A stretch of 6,552 nucleotides of DNA from Anaerolineaceae bacterium (GTDB lineage: Bacteria > Chloroflexota > Anaerolineae > Anaerolineales > Anaerolineaceae), in the NCBI GenBank assembly GCA_027348305.1, contig DAIEPS010000105.1, positions 1 through 6,552 on the forward strand. The letters run 5' to 3'. The stretch's first letter is position 1. Each line of letters opens with the position of its first letter. Made by a program: the position numbers and the translations under genes. Positions 1-6,214 of the stretch are shown here, piece after piece. The notes beneath the pieces are model-generated. The model did no database searches. It saw nothing but the letters and a program-made list of their open reading frames with translations, and was not told where the DNA came from.

Positions 1-642
1 AGCACATGGACGGAGCTTAAGCACGATACCATCCTCTATTCCAAGCAGGTGATGGCTGAAATGGGCGGTGGACAGGATGAGAATCCGCCAAAGGGATATG
101 TGGAGCCCAACCCTGAAGCCTTCGCCCGTTTGCTGGCGCTGGCCCAAATGACCCGTTCCGGTTTGGATGAACGCGGTTTGCTGGATGAAACCACCAAAGG
201 TAACCTGGATAACCTGATCGATGAACTTCAATTCTTGTTGACCACTGCACAGAGCGAACTCACCGGCACAGCCATCAGCAATGATGACTACTGGCGTATC
301 CAGTATTACGGCGGTTGGATGGAAGCCATGACCATTGCGGCAGCCGATCCTCCTGCTGACAGCCAGGGACGCAATTACCTCGAAGATCAAAAATCCGCGC
401 TGGTGGCGGATGTGGCTTCAGGTTACGGCTTCGCACTGGAAGAAGGTGTGGGTTATCCTGTTCCGATCCTGGTAGTCTCTCCGTTGGCGCCCTATCATCT
501 GACTTTTGGCGCGGTCTATACCTATTACGAATTCTCCGTCCCGGCAAACGAACGCCTGACCGATGAAGCCTGGCGCACCCAGCTTGAGTCAGGCAGCGCA
601 CCAGCCATGCCCGATTGGACGAAGTCGTACATTATCCCTTGA
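1..642 (+). CDS. DUF3160 domain-containing protein, C-terminal part (5' end outside window)
   Basis: The frame is open from base 1 and ends at TGA 640-642, giving about 213 residues of a longer protein. The first residues read STWTELKHDTILYSKQ, which resembles the conserved W-T/S-E-L-R/K-H-D-T-I-L-Y-x-K-Q signature of the DUF3160 family. Further family-like segments follow: GYVEPNPEAFARL, a helical stretch, ALVADVASG followed by a LEEGVGYPVPILVV strand region, GAVYTYYEF, and RLTDEAWRTQL near the C-terminus, ending in PDWTKSYIIP. The ATG codons at 49 and 52 are internal methionines, because the signature lies upstream of them in the same frame. The biochemical function of DUF3160 proteins is unknown to me; many are predicted to be exported, but the N-terminus that would show this is missing here. 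The stop overlaps the probable start of the CapA-like lipoprotein gene, which suggests co-expression. Confidence 0.87.
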   Translation, partial: STWTELKHDTILYSKQVMAEMGGGQDENPPKGYVEPNPEAFARLLALAQMTRSGLDERGLLDETTKGNLDNLIDELQFLLTTAQSELTGTAISNDDYWRIQYYGGWMEAMTIAAADPPADSQGRNYLEDQKSALVADVASGYGFALEEGVGYPVPILVVSPLAPYHLTFGAVYTYYEFSVPANERLTDEAWRTQLESGSAPAMPDWTKSYIIP

Positions 643-1640
643 AATTGAAACCGGTCTTTTTGAGAGGAGCGCTGGCAGCAGCGCTCCTCATGCTCACTGC
701 ATGCAGCCGCCCCACGACAGAATTCACACTGACGCTGGGCGGCGACATCATGCTTGCCAGGGGCGGCCAGCCCATTTTTGACAATCACGGTAAAACCATC
801 GATCCGTGGACTGATCTTCAAAAGCAGGAAGTTTTGGTCGATCAAGGGTCTGCGATTCCTGATCTATTCTTTGCCAACCTTGAATCTCCCCTGGGAGCGG
901 CCAGTTCTGCCGCCGGTGGCATGAATTTGTGCAGCGACCCGGCGCAGGTAAAAGTGTTGATCGAATGCGGAATTGACCTGGTGAGCCTGGCCAATAATCA
1001 CCGGGATGATTGCAGTCCAAACGGTGCAGATTCCACACAAGCCTATCTGAAGGCGCAAAACATTCTCTCTGCCGGGGTGGGGAACGACCCAATCTATCTG
1101 GATACCCCCGATGGTAAAATGGCGGTTATCGCCGCCGAAGATGTGACCGGTTCAATGGATGAAACGGCTTTGTTATCTTCGATCAAGAAGGCTCGTGAGA
1201 GTGCAAAGATCGTGGTGGTTGCCGTGCATTGGGGCAATGAGTACCAGGCCGGGCCGGATGAGCGTCAGAAATCACTGGCGCAGCAGATCGCGGATGCCGG
1301 CGCGGACGTGATCTGGGGGCACCACCCCCATGTGCTGCAAAAGATGCAATGGCTGCAATCCACGGATGGCAGGCAGGTGCTGGTGCTTTACAGCCTGGGC
1401 AACCTGCTGGCTGACCAGTGGATGCTTGAAGATGCTCAGCGCTCCGCACTGGTGAGGCTGTCATTCAACGGGTCTAGGATCAATGCAATCGAGATTATTC
1501 CACTTGTGATGGTTCAAAACAGTAAAATGCTTCAACCTGCTGCGGCCACAGATTTAAGAGACAGGATATTTGAAAGACTTGGGGTGGATGGATTGGCTTC
1601 AGATAATGTAACTATTCAGTTATTCCCCTTTGCGAAATAA
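639..1640 (+). CDS. CapA-family (PGA_cap) metallophosphatase-like lipoprotein
   Basis: The 333-residue product belongs to the CapA/PGA_cap family, a calcineurin-like metallophosphoesterase fold named after poly-gamma-glutamate capsule proteins. Visible family motifs are GGD (residues 34-36), NLESPL (80-85), ANNH (118-121), HWGNEY (197-202), WGHHPHV (226-232) and YSLGN (251-255); their Asp, Asn and His residues are the expected metal ligands. The N-terminus is a lipoprotein signal: basic MKLK, a hydrophobic stretch, then the lipobox LTAC with the acylated cysteine at residue 22. I chose the TTG at 639. It gives a signal peptide of normal length and overlaps the upstream stop as TTGA. The longer frame from TTG 615 adds an acidic MDEVVHYP prefix unsuited to a signal peptide, and no strong Shine-Dalgarno decides between them. 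The protein probably acts on the outer face of the membrane. The substrate is unknown, and with no capsule or PGA synthesis genes nearby a capsule role should not be assumed. Confidence 0.88.
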   Translation: MKLKPVFLRGALAAALLMLTACSRPTTEFTLTLGGDIMLARGGQPIFDNHGKTIDPWTDLQKQEVLVDQGSAIPDLFFANLESPLGAASSAAGGMNLCSDPAQVKVLIECGIDLVSLANNHRDDCSPNGADSTQAYLKAQNILSAGVGNDPIYLDTPDGKMAVIAAEDVTGSMDETALLSSIKKARESAKIVVVAVHWGNEYQAGPDERQKSLAQQIADAGADVIWGHHPHVLQKMQWLQSTDGRQVLVLYSLGNLLADQWMLEDAQRSALVRLSFNGSRINAIEIIPLVMVQNSKMLQPAAATDLRDRIFERLGVDGLASDNVTIQLFPFAK

Positions 1641-1682
1641 CGAAGTAGTACTGCCCACATTATTAATGAGTGTTTAATTTTA

Positions 1683-1762
1683 GCCTCACCCCACCCCCGA
1701 CGTTTCGCGTGTGGGGGCTTACCCCTCTCCATCCCGAGGATGGAGAGGGGCAGGGGAGAGGC
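1683..1762. repeat. Nested GC-rich palindrome (REP-like) between convergent genes
   Basis: A perfect 13-bp inverted repeat, CCCCTCTCCATCC (1722-1734) and its complement (1738-1750), encloses a 3-base CGA loop. Around it lies a second inverted repeat: GCCTCACCCC (1683-1692) pairs with GGGGAGAGGC (1753-1762) with one mismatch. A smaller arm pairing, CCCCAC (1689-1694) with GTGGGG (1711-1716), could form a competing hairpin. The element fills much of the 197-base gap between the convergent CapA-like and acetyltransferase genes. No T-run follows the stem on either strand, so it is not a standard intrinsic terminator, though it may block or stabilise transcripts from both sides. The CCTCACCCC/CCCTCTCC style matches palindromes often dispersed between genes in bacterial genomes. 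Copy number cannot be judged from one window. Confidence 0.75.
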
Positions 1763-1837
1763 CGGTGTTAATTGAAAGGTGTATTGGTAACTAACAATTA
1801 GTCAGTTTGATACGCATTAACATGTAATGAGTTGTCT

Positions 1838-2377
1838 TTATAACAGCTTCTTTTCCATGCGCCAGGAAGGTTCAGTAACCGTGCGCCAAACCCCCTTGTC
1901 GTCTGGATAAGACCAGACACCCGGCTCTTCGGCCACGATCTGAAACCCAATGCGTGAATACAGACGGATGGCGCCCTGGTTATTGCGGGCTACGTTTAAA
2001 GTCAGGCGGGAATAACCCATTTTCAGAAGATCCGTTTCAACCACGTCGATCAGTTTTGACCCGACCCCAAGATTCTGCCAGGCTGATTTGACGCGTAAGG
2101 AGTAAAGATAACCTCGGTTCCAGCCGTCTGCCAGTTCACGGCGTTCACTGGAAAGCTGCAGAAAAACCTGCCCGATCATATCGCCATTTTGAGTGACGGC
2201 CACCCAGGCTTTGACGGTGCCTTTTTCAACTTTCTTGTAGACATCGGCAAATACATTTCTAAAATGAAGGTACTCACCATCCCATTCAAGGGCGGGCAGA
2301 TCCAGTCTATGCAGGGGGCGAATGATGATCGACGACGCCATTTCTGGATCAGGTGAATTCTGAAAGGTCTTTTCCAT
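1838..2377 (-). CDS. GNAT-family N-acetyltransferase
   Basis: The 179-residue protein is a single GNAT domain, a typical length. The acetyl-CoA binding motif A is clear: beta-strand YLYSLRV (residues 90-96), then the pyrophosphate loop QNLGVG (101-106) matching Q/R-x-x-G-x-G/A, followed by the helix KLIDVVE. Motif B is NNQGAIRLYSRIGF (132-145), the usual N-x-x-A-x-x-L-Y-x-x-x-G-F. The substrate, whether a protein N-terminus, an antibiotic or a small amine, cannot be told from sequence. The ATG at 2375-2377 is preceded by GAGG at 2389-2392, 11 bases away and directly after the stop of the nucleotidyltransferase gene. A second in-frame ATG at codon 13 (MASS) would give a shorter form that still contains the whole domain but lacks a clear ribosome site. 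With only 15 bases to the upstream gene on the same strand, the two are almost certainly one transcript with this gene second. Confidence 0.9.
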   Translation of the reverse strand: MEKTFQNSPDPEMASSIIIRPLHRLDLPALEWDGEYLHFRNVFADVYKKVEKGTVKAWVAVTQNGDMIGQVFLQLSSERRELADGWNRGYLYSLRVKSAWQNLGVGSKLIDVVETDLLKMGYSRLTLNVARNNQGAIRLYSRIGFQIVAEEPGVWSYPDDKGVWRTVTEPSWRMEKKLL

Positions 2378-2388
2378 AAACAGTAATG

Positions 2389-2392
2389 CCTC
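2389..2392 (-). promoter_or_regulatory. Ribosome binding site of the acetyltransferase gene, abutting the upstream stop
   Basis: On the minus strand the upstream gene's TAA (2393-2395) is followed immediately by GAGG, so TAAGAGG serves as both stop and Shine-Dalgarno. The ATG lies 11 bases further on, slightly longer than the usual spacing. This favours re-initiation by ribosomes finishing the nucleotidyltransferase and supports the ATG at 2377 over the internal one. Confidence 0.6.
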
Positions 2393-5035
2393 TTATGAGT
2401 TTTGGATCAATTGATCCAAAAACGCTTGCTCCTGGCTTTGGGTTGAGATCCTGCCATCCAACCTGGCGTGTTTGAGTTCTTTTAAAATGGCAGCATAGCG
2501 CGGACCGGGTGGAACGCCCATTGTCTTTAAGGTTTCACCGGTGGTGAAGGGTTCGAGCCCGCGCCAGGTCGTCAGGTAATTCTGGATTTGTTGTTTTATG
2601 CTTTTCTCTTCATGCATGCAATCCAGGGCATAAAGCGAGATCTCAGGCAGCGCATGGACCTTTTCTGTAAACAGGCTGGGGGGCATGGATTCAAGCTTCT
2701 GGATATTCTTTTGCAGGTCAAGTGTTGCTTTTAAAGCACCTGTCAGTGGGTTGGAAAAATGCAGGCGGTTCGCGATGGCGAGTGCAGATTCAGGCTGCAG
2801 GTTTGAGAACCAGACCAGGTAGGCTGCCGAAATCGCCAGGTCACTCAGCCCCACTTGAGGAGTGAGGGTCCAGGGTTCTGTTGGCGTACCGGCCAGCGCT
2901 TTTTTCAGCGCCCCTGACCATTCATCCTTCCAGACCAGGTTGGGGTGCACAGCCGAAAGCAGACCCAACTCCATCAAACGCTTCAATACTTTGCTGGGGT
3001 TGGCTTCGAGGAAGATGAGGTTAAACTCATGACGAATGCGGTCGCCGCTGATCTGTTTGAGATTTTCACGTGCTTCCTGCATTAATTCCAGGGTGCGGAC
3101 TTCAATGTTAAAGCCAAAGCGCTGTTCAAAACGCACCGCCCTTAACATGCGGGTGGGATCATCTACGAATGAAAGGGAATGCAGCACCTTGACCTTTTTC
3201 TTTTTCAGATCGTTCAACCCGCCCCAATAATCCTGAAGTTCGCCGAAATGGGAACCGTCGAGGCGCAAGGCCAGGGTGTTGATGGTAAAGTCGCGGCGGT
3301 GCAGATCCTGCTTGATGCTCGAACTTTCAACAATGGGCAGGGCGGTGGGATGATCGTAGAATTCGGTGCGGGCGCTGATCAGGTCCAACGCTTCAGGCAG
3401 GTCCGAGGCACTGCTGGGGGAGCATCCGAGTTGAAGACGTAAACTGTCGTGAATTTCTTTGATCTGCCACTTGGCGGTACCAAAGCGGCGGTGAGCGGTT
3501 ACCTTGCCGCCGTAATTCTCTGCAAGCTTACGCGCCAGGCGGATGGCATCCCCCTCGACGACGATGTCAAAATCCTGTGAAGGGATGTGCAGCAGCAAAT
3601 CGCGGACAAATCCGCCAACGATATAAAGCGCCTGGTGGTCTTGCCGTGAAAGTTCAATGATCTGCCGCAGCAGCGCCAGCCGGCAAGGCGGCAGCGCTTT
3701 TTCGATCAGGTCGGCATATTTGACTGAAGGGATGCTGGTTCCATCTTTGTAGGTCAGGTTTTTTAAGAGGTCGGTGCGGGTGACAATGCCCATGATCTTG
3801 TTGGTTTCCGGGTCCACCACGGGGATCTGCCCCCAGCCGGTGGAGGCCATCAGTTCCTGCACCTGGTCGAGAGATTGCTGCGGAGAAAGTGAATACGAGC
3901 CGGATTCCATCAGGCTGCCGACCATAATATTCAGTTTGTGATTCCGGGCGCGGTCAACCGCGCGACGGGTCAGCAAGCCAACCACCTTGCCATCCTGAAC
4001 GACCGGGTACCCTTCATAGCCGTAACGCTGCATGAGCAGATCCGCTTCGGCGATGGTGGTGTCGGGTTTCAAGAGCAGCGGTTTTTTTGACATGATCTTG
4101 TGCACGGTCAAAGAAGGCTGGATGTTCTTTTTAACCTCTTCTTCGAGTCTATCCTTCAAATTCTGAAGAGTGTTCTCGAGAGAAAGATTGCTTTTTACCA
4201 GCAGTGCGGATGCTGCACGTTCGTGTCCTCCGCCGCCAAAAGCAAGCAAGATGCGGGCGACATTGATCTCATCGCAGGTGGAACGGGCGATGATGCGCAC
4301 GCCTTCCTTTGTTTGGACGATCAGGAACAGGGCATCAGGATCAAGCAAGTCACGCAGTTTGTGAGCCACGCTGGAGATTTCTTCATCCATGTTGGAGGCG
4401 TCGGCACTGGAGATCAGGATGGTTTTACCCTGAATGGAGAGGGTGGCAGCATTCAACATCAAGTCTTCAGCCAGGGCGCGTTGATTGACCGACAGGGCGG
4501 GGTTGAGATATTCCGCGGCGATACGCAGGCTGGCACCTTTTTCAAGCAGGAAAACAACTGCCTTGACGTCACGAATTGTGGTTCCTGCGTAGGTTAACGA
4601 CCCTGTATCTTCATAGATGCCCAGCAGCAGCAGGGTTGCCTGGATGCTGGTCAGTTGTATATCTTGATCCATCAGCATCTCCACCAGGATGGTGGTGGTG
4701 GCGCCCAGTTTTGCGATCGTGCAGATCCAGTCGGCTGAAAGATCAGGTTTGGCCTGGTGGTGGTCGATGACCCTGATTTGAGTGGCTTTATGGATGCCTT
4801 TTAAGGTGACCAGCGACTGTGTATCCACCAGGGTGACCTGTTGGATGTTCTCAGGAGGCAGGTCGCGGCTGTCAACGAATGGCAGTTCTGTGCCATAAAG
4901 GTTGATGAATTTTCGCGCATTGCGGTTGATGCGATTCGGCAGCACGGGTCGTGCTTCCTCGGCGAGCAGGGAGGCTGCCAGCATAGCTGCCATCGCGTCA
5001 AAATCTGCCTGCTCGTGTGTAAGGATAATTTCCAT
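2393..5035 (-). CDS. DHH-CBS-tRNA nucleotidyltransferase (CCA-, CC- or A-adding) fusion protein
   Basis: This 880-residue cytoplasmic protein has three modules. Residues 1-300 are a DHH/DHHA1 phosphoesterase: THEQADFDA (6-14), VDT (70-72), DHH (91-93), EDTG (142-145) and GGGGHERAAS (267-276), so the metal ligands and substrate loop look intact. Residues 310-428 are a tandem CBS pair starting at TVHKIMSKK, with strands YPVV and IPVV each followed by VGL/MGI; such pairs often bind adenine nucleotides. Residues 446-880 are a class II nucleotidyltransferase: GGFVRD (474-479) with catalytic DFD (488-490), RRDFTIN (580-586), DDPTR (625-629) leading into MLRAVRF, and GDRIRHEF (664-671), then a helical tRNA-binding tail. 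Ordinary CCA enzymes have only the last module, about 400 residues. In some bacteria with this architecture CC- and A-addition are split between two enzymes, so the exact activity is undecided. The start is the ATG at 5033-5035, which begins the DHH domain directly. There is no Shine-Dalgarno, and a promoter sits just upstream. Confidence 0.92.
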   Translation of the reverse strand: MEIILTHEQADFDAMAAMLAASLLAEEARPVLPNRINRNARKFINLYGTELPFVDSRDLPPENIQQVTLVDTQSLVTLKGIHKATQIRVIDHHQAKPDLSADWICTIAKLGATTTILVEMLMDQDIQLTSIQATLLLLGIYEDTGSLTYAGTTIRDVKAVVFLLEKGASLRIAAEYLNPALSVNQRALAEDLMLNAATLSIQGKTILISSADASNMDEEISSVAHKLRDLLDPDALFLIVQTKEGVRIIARSTCDEINVARILLAFGGGGHERAASALLVKSNLSLENTLQNLKDRLEEEVKKNIQPSLTVHKIMSKKPLLLKPDTTIAEADLLMQRYGYEGYPVVQDGKVVGLLTRRAVDRARNHKLNIMVGSLMESGSYSLSPQQSLDQVQELMASTGWGQIPVVDPETNKIMGIVTRTDLLKNLTYKDGTSIPSVKYADLIEKALPPCRLALLRQIIELSRQDHQALYIVGGFVRDLLLHIPSQDFDIVVEGDAIRLARKLAENYGGKVTAHRRFGTAKWQIKEIHDSLRLQLGCSPSSASDLPEALDLISARTEFYDHPTALPIVESSSIKQDLHRRDFTINTLALRLDGSHFGELQDYWGGLNDLKKKKVKVLHSLSFVDDPTRMLRAVRFEQRFGFNIEVRTLELMQEARENLKQISGDRIRHEFNLIFLEANPSKVLKRLMELGLLSAVHPNLVWKDEWSGALKKALAGTPTEPWTLTPQVGLSDLAISAAYLVWFSNLQPESALAIANRLHFSNPLTGALKATLDLQKNIQKLESMPPSLFTEKVHALPEISLYALDCMHEEKSIKQQIQNYLTTWRGLEPFTTGETLKTMGVPPGPRYAAILKELKHARLDGRISTQSQEQAFLDQLIQNS

Positions 5036-5041
5036 TTTTTT

Positions 5042-5050
5042 ATTGTAACA
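5042..5050 (-). promoter_or_regulatory. Extended -10 promoter of the nucleotidyltransferase operon, probably leaderless
   Basis: On the minus strand the sequence TGTTACAAT fits an extended -10 (TGnTAtaAT; TACAAT at 5042-5047). No good -35 hexamer lies 16-18 bases upstream, as is common for extended -10 promoters. Only six bases, all A, separate the hexamer from the ATG at 5035, so transcription would start at or within a base or so of the start codon. The lack of a Shine-Dalgarno fits a leaderless message. This is inferred from position alone. Confidence 0.5.
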
Positions 5051-5125
5051 TTAAGCGCTTTATTGCATTTTGCCTGATCCGTATGTCAGAAATTCGTTAG
5101 AAAATTATCAAGGGGTGTCTTTTTT

Positions 5126-5155
5126 TTGCATCGACGTAATCGTTTAGACTATAAT
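5126..5155 (+). promoter_or_regulatory. Sigma-70-like promoter of the PIG-L deacetylase gene
   Basis: A consensus TATAAT lies at 5150-5155. A weak -35 candidate, TTGCAT (5126-5131), lies 18 bases upstream, at the end of a run of eight T. Transcription would begin near 5162, leaving a leader of about 29 bases. In that leader AAGG at 5181-5184, six bases before the ATG at 5191, serves as the ribosome site. The surrounding AT-rich stretch, compared with GC-rich flanking genes, also fits a promoter. Confidence 0.65.
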
Positions 5156-5190
5156 TGTGAGAAATATCTACTAAATTATTAAGGTCGCTT

Positions 5191-6039
5191 ATGTCCACTA
5201 AAAAAAGAAAATTACTGGTTGTAATGGCCCATCCCGATGATGAAACTTTTGGCACCGGTGGCACACTGGCTTATTACGCCAGCAAGGGTGTTGAGGTTCA
5301 TTTGATCTGCGCCACCCGCGGAGAAGTGGGAGATGTTGAACCCGAAATGTTGGTGGGCTTTGAGAGCATCGCGGATCTGCGCGAGAACGAACTGCGCTGC
5401 GCAGCCGAAACGCTGGGCATCAGCCAGGTGCACATGCTGGATTACCGGGATTCGGGCATGCCCGGATCAATTGACAACGTCCACCCAAGAGCGCTGGCCG
5501 CGGCACCCCTTGAACAGGTCGCGGGCGAGATCGTAAAGTTTATTCGTGAGCTGAAACCTGAAGTGGTGGTCACATTTGATCCCATCGGAGGATATTATCA
5601 CCCAGATCACATTGCCATCCAAAAAGCCACGGTCAAGGCATTCTATGCCGCCGCGGATGGAGAACAATACAAGGATGGCCTGGAACCCTTCCAATCAAGT
5701 AAATTGTATTTTCACACCTTTCCCAAGGGGTTCATGAAGATGGCGTTATTCTTTCTACGCCTGTTTGGCAAGGATCCGACGAAGTTTGGTAAGAATGGCG
5801 ATATCAACCTCGTTCCCATTGCTGCAGCCAACTTTCCGATTAACGCCAGGGTGGATTATCGCAGCGTACTTGAAAAACGCGATAAGGCATCCGCATGCCA
5901 CGCCAGCCAGGGCGGTGCCAGGATGACCAGCGGCGCCATGAGTTTGATGCGCAGGATCTTCGGCATCAGCGACCAATACATGCGAGCCTATCCGGTGCCC
6001 GGAAAACATGTTGAGCGAGATCTGTTCGAAGGTATTTAA
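5191..6039 (+). CDS. PIG-L/LmbE-family zinc-dependent deacetylase
   Basis: The 282-residue protein is a PIG-L/LmbE-type metal-dependent N-deacetylase, the fold shared by MshB and Mca of mycothiol metabolism, BshB and GlcNAc-PI deacetylases. Near the N-terminus AHPDDE (residues 13-18) supplies zinc ligands H14 and D17 and the general base D16, by analogy with MshB. FDPIGGYYHPDH (129-140) supplies the third zinc ligand H140 and the active-site H137. YRDSGM (85-90) and a late HASQ (237-240) are also typical, and the latter pattern is common in MshB/Mca-like members. No signal peptide is visible, so it is cytoplasmic. A hydrophobic patch at about 181-192 (FMKMALFFLRLF) may be an amphipathic substrate-lid or membrane-contacting helix. 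The likely substrate is an N-acyl amino sugar or thiol-sugar conjugate, but no thiol-biosynthesis gene is nearby to settle this. It appears to be a single-gene transcript with its own promoter and terminator. Confidence 0.92.
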   Translation: MSTKKRKLLVVMAHPDDETFGTGGTLAYYASKGVEVHLICATRGEVGDVEPEMLVGFESIADLRENELRCAAETLGISQVHMLDYRDSGMPGSIDNVHPRALAAAPLEQVAGEIVKFIRELKPEVVVTFDPIGGYYHPDHIAIQKATVKAFYAAADGEQYKDGLEPFQSSKLYFHTFPKGFMKMALFFLRLFGKDPTKFGKNGDINLVPIAAANFPINARVDYRSVLEKRDKASACHASQGGARMTSGAMSLMRRIFGISDQYMRAYPVPGKHVERDLFEGI

Positions 6040-6044
6040 ATGAC

Positions 6045-6080
6045 AACCCCCGCGGATTCAGAATTCCGCGGGGGTTTTTT
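6045..6080 (+). terminator. Rho-independent terminator of the deacetylase gene
   Basis: Seven bases after the stop, CCCCCGCGGA (6047-6056) pairs perfectly with TCCGCGGGGG (6065-6074) across an 8-base loop. Six T follow (6075-6080), and the two A at 6045-6046 can extend the stem with the first T residues. The strong GC stem plus T-run is a textbook intrinsic terminator. Confidence 0.95.
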
Positions 6081-6101
6081 GATATTTGATCATATTGTAC
6101 A

Positions 6102-6162
6102 GGCACAGCACCTCTCGCTGCATACGCAGCTCGGGGGTACAAAGATCGCGACGCGCTGTGCC
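6102..6162. repeat. Interrupted inverted repeat with inner hairpin
   Basis: GGCACAGC (6102-6109) and GCTGTGCC (6155-6162) are perfect 8-bp complements 45 bases apart. Between them GCTGC (6117-6121) and GCAGC (6126-6130) form a 5-bp hairpin with loop ATAC. The stretch lies between a terminator and the end of a convergent gene and shows no credible coding potential. It could be a decayed palindromic repeat or a structured RNA remnant. An 8-bp match at this distance in GC-rich DNA can also arise by chance. Confidence 0.4.
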
Positions 6163-6183
6163 ATTACCCTGTCAAAGTTATTG

Positions 6184-6208
6184 GTAGGGGCGTATAGCCA
6201 TACGCCCC
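6184..6208. repeat. GTAGGGGCG-type palindromic repeat (REP-like hairpin)
   Basis: GGGGCGTAT (6187-6195) pairs perfectly with ATACGCCCC (6200-6208) around an AGCC loop, and the left arm is preceded by GTA. The GTAGGGGCG...CGCCCC form resembles a class of short dispersed palindromes common between genes in many bacteria; this is a family resemblance from memory. It lies six bases beyond the stop of the minus-strand TrmD-like frame and may stabilise or end that transcript, though no T-run follows on that strand. Confidence 0.65.
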
Positions 6209-6214
6209 AACATT

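Noticed and set aside
49..54. ATG codons at 49 and 52 as the start of the first gene
   Set aside because: The DUF3160 signature WTELKHDTILY lies upstream in the same frame, so the gene begins before the window.
525..1464. Several minus-strand frames of 64-114 residues opposite the CapA-like gene
   Set aside because: They are antisense to a gene with clear family motifs and show Arg/Pro/Cys-rich translations with no domains.
4100..4597. 165-residue plus-strand frame inside the nucleotidyltransferase gene
   Set aside because: It lies antisense to the DHH domain, whose motifs are strongly conserved. The glycine- and glutamine-rich, low-complexity translation is typical of an antisense shadow.
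5053..5060. AAGCGCTT palindrome in the divergent promoter region as an operator
   Set aside because: Eight bases with no flanking symmetry or second copy is too little to claim a regulator site.
5111..5127. GGGGTGTC followed by eight T as a possible terminator
   Set aside because: No stem-loop precedes the T-run, and it sits upstream of a promoter with no gene reading into it on the plus strand.
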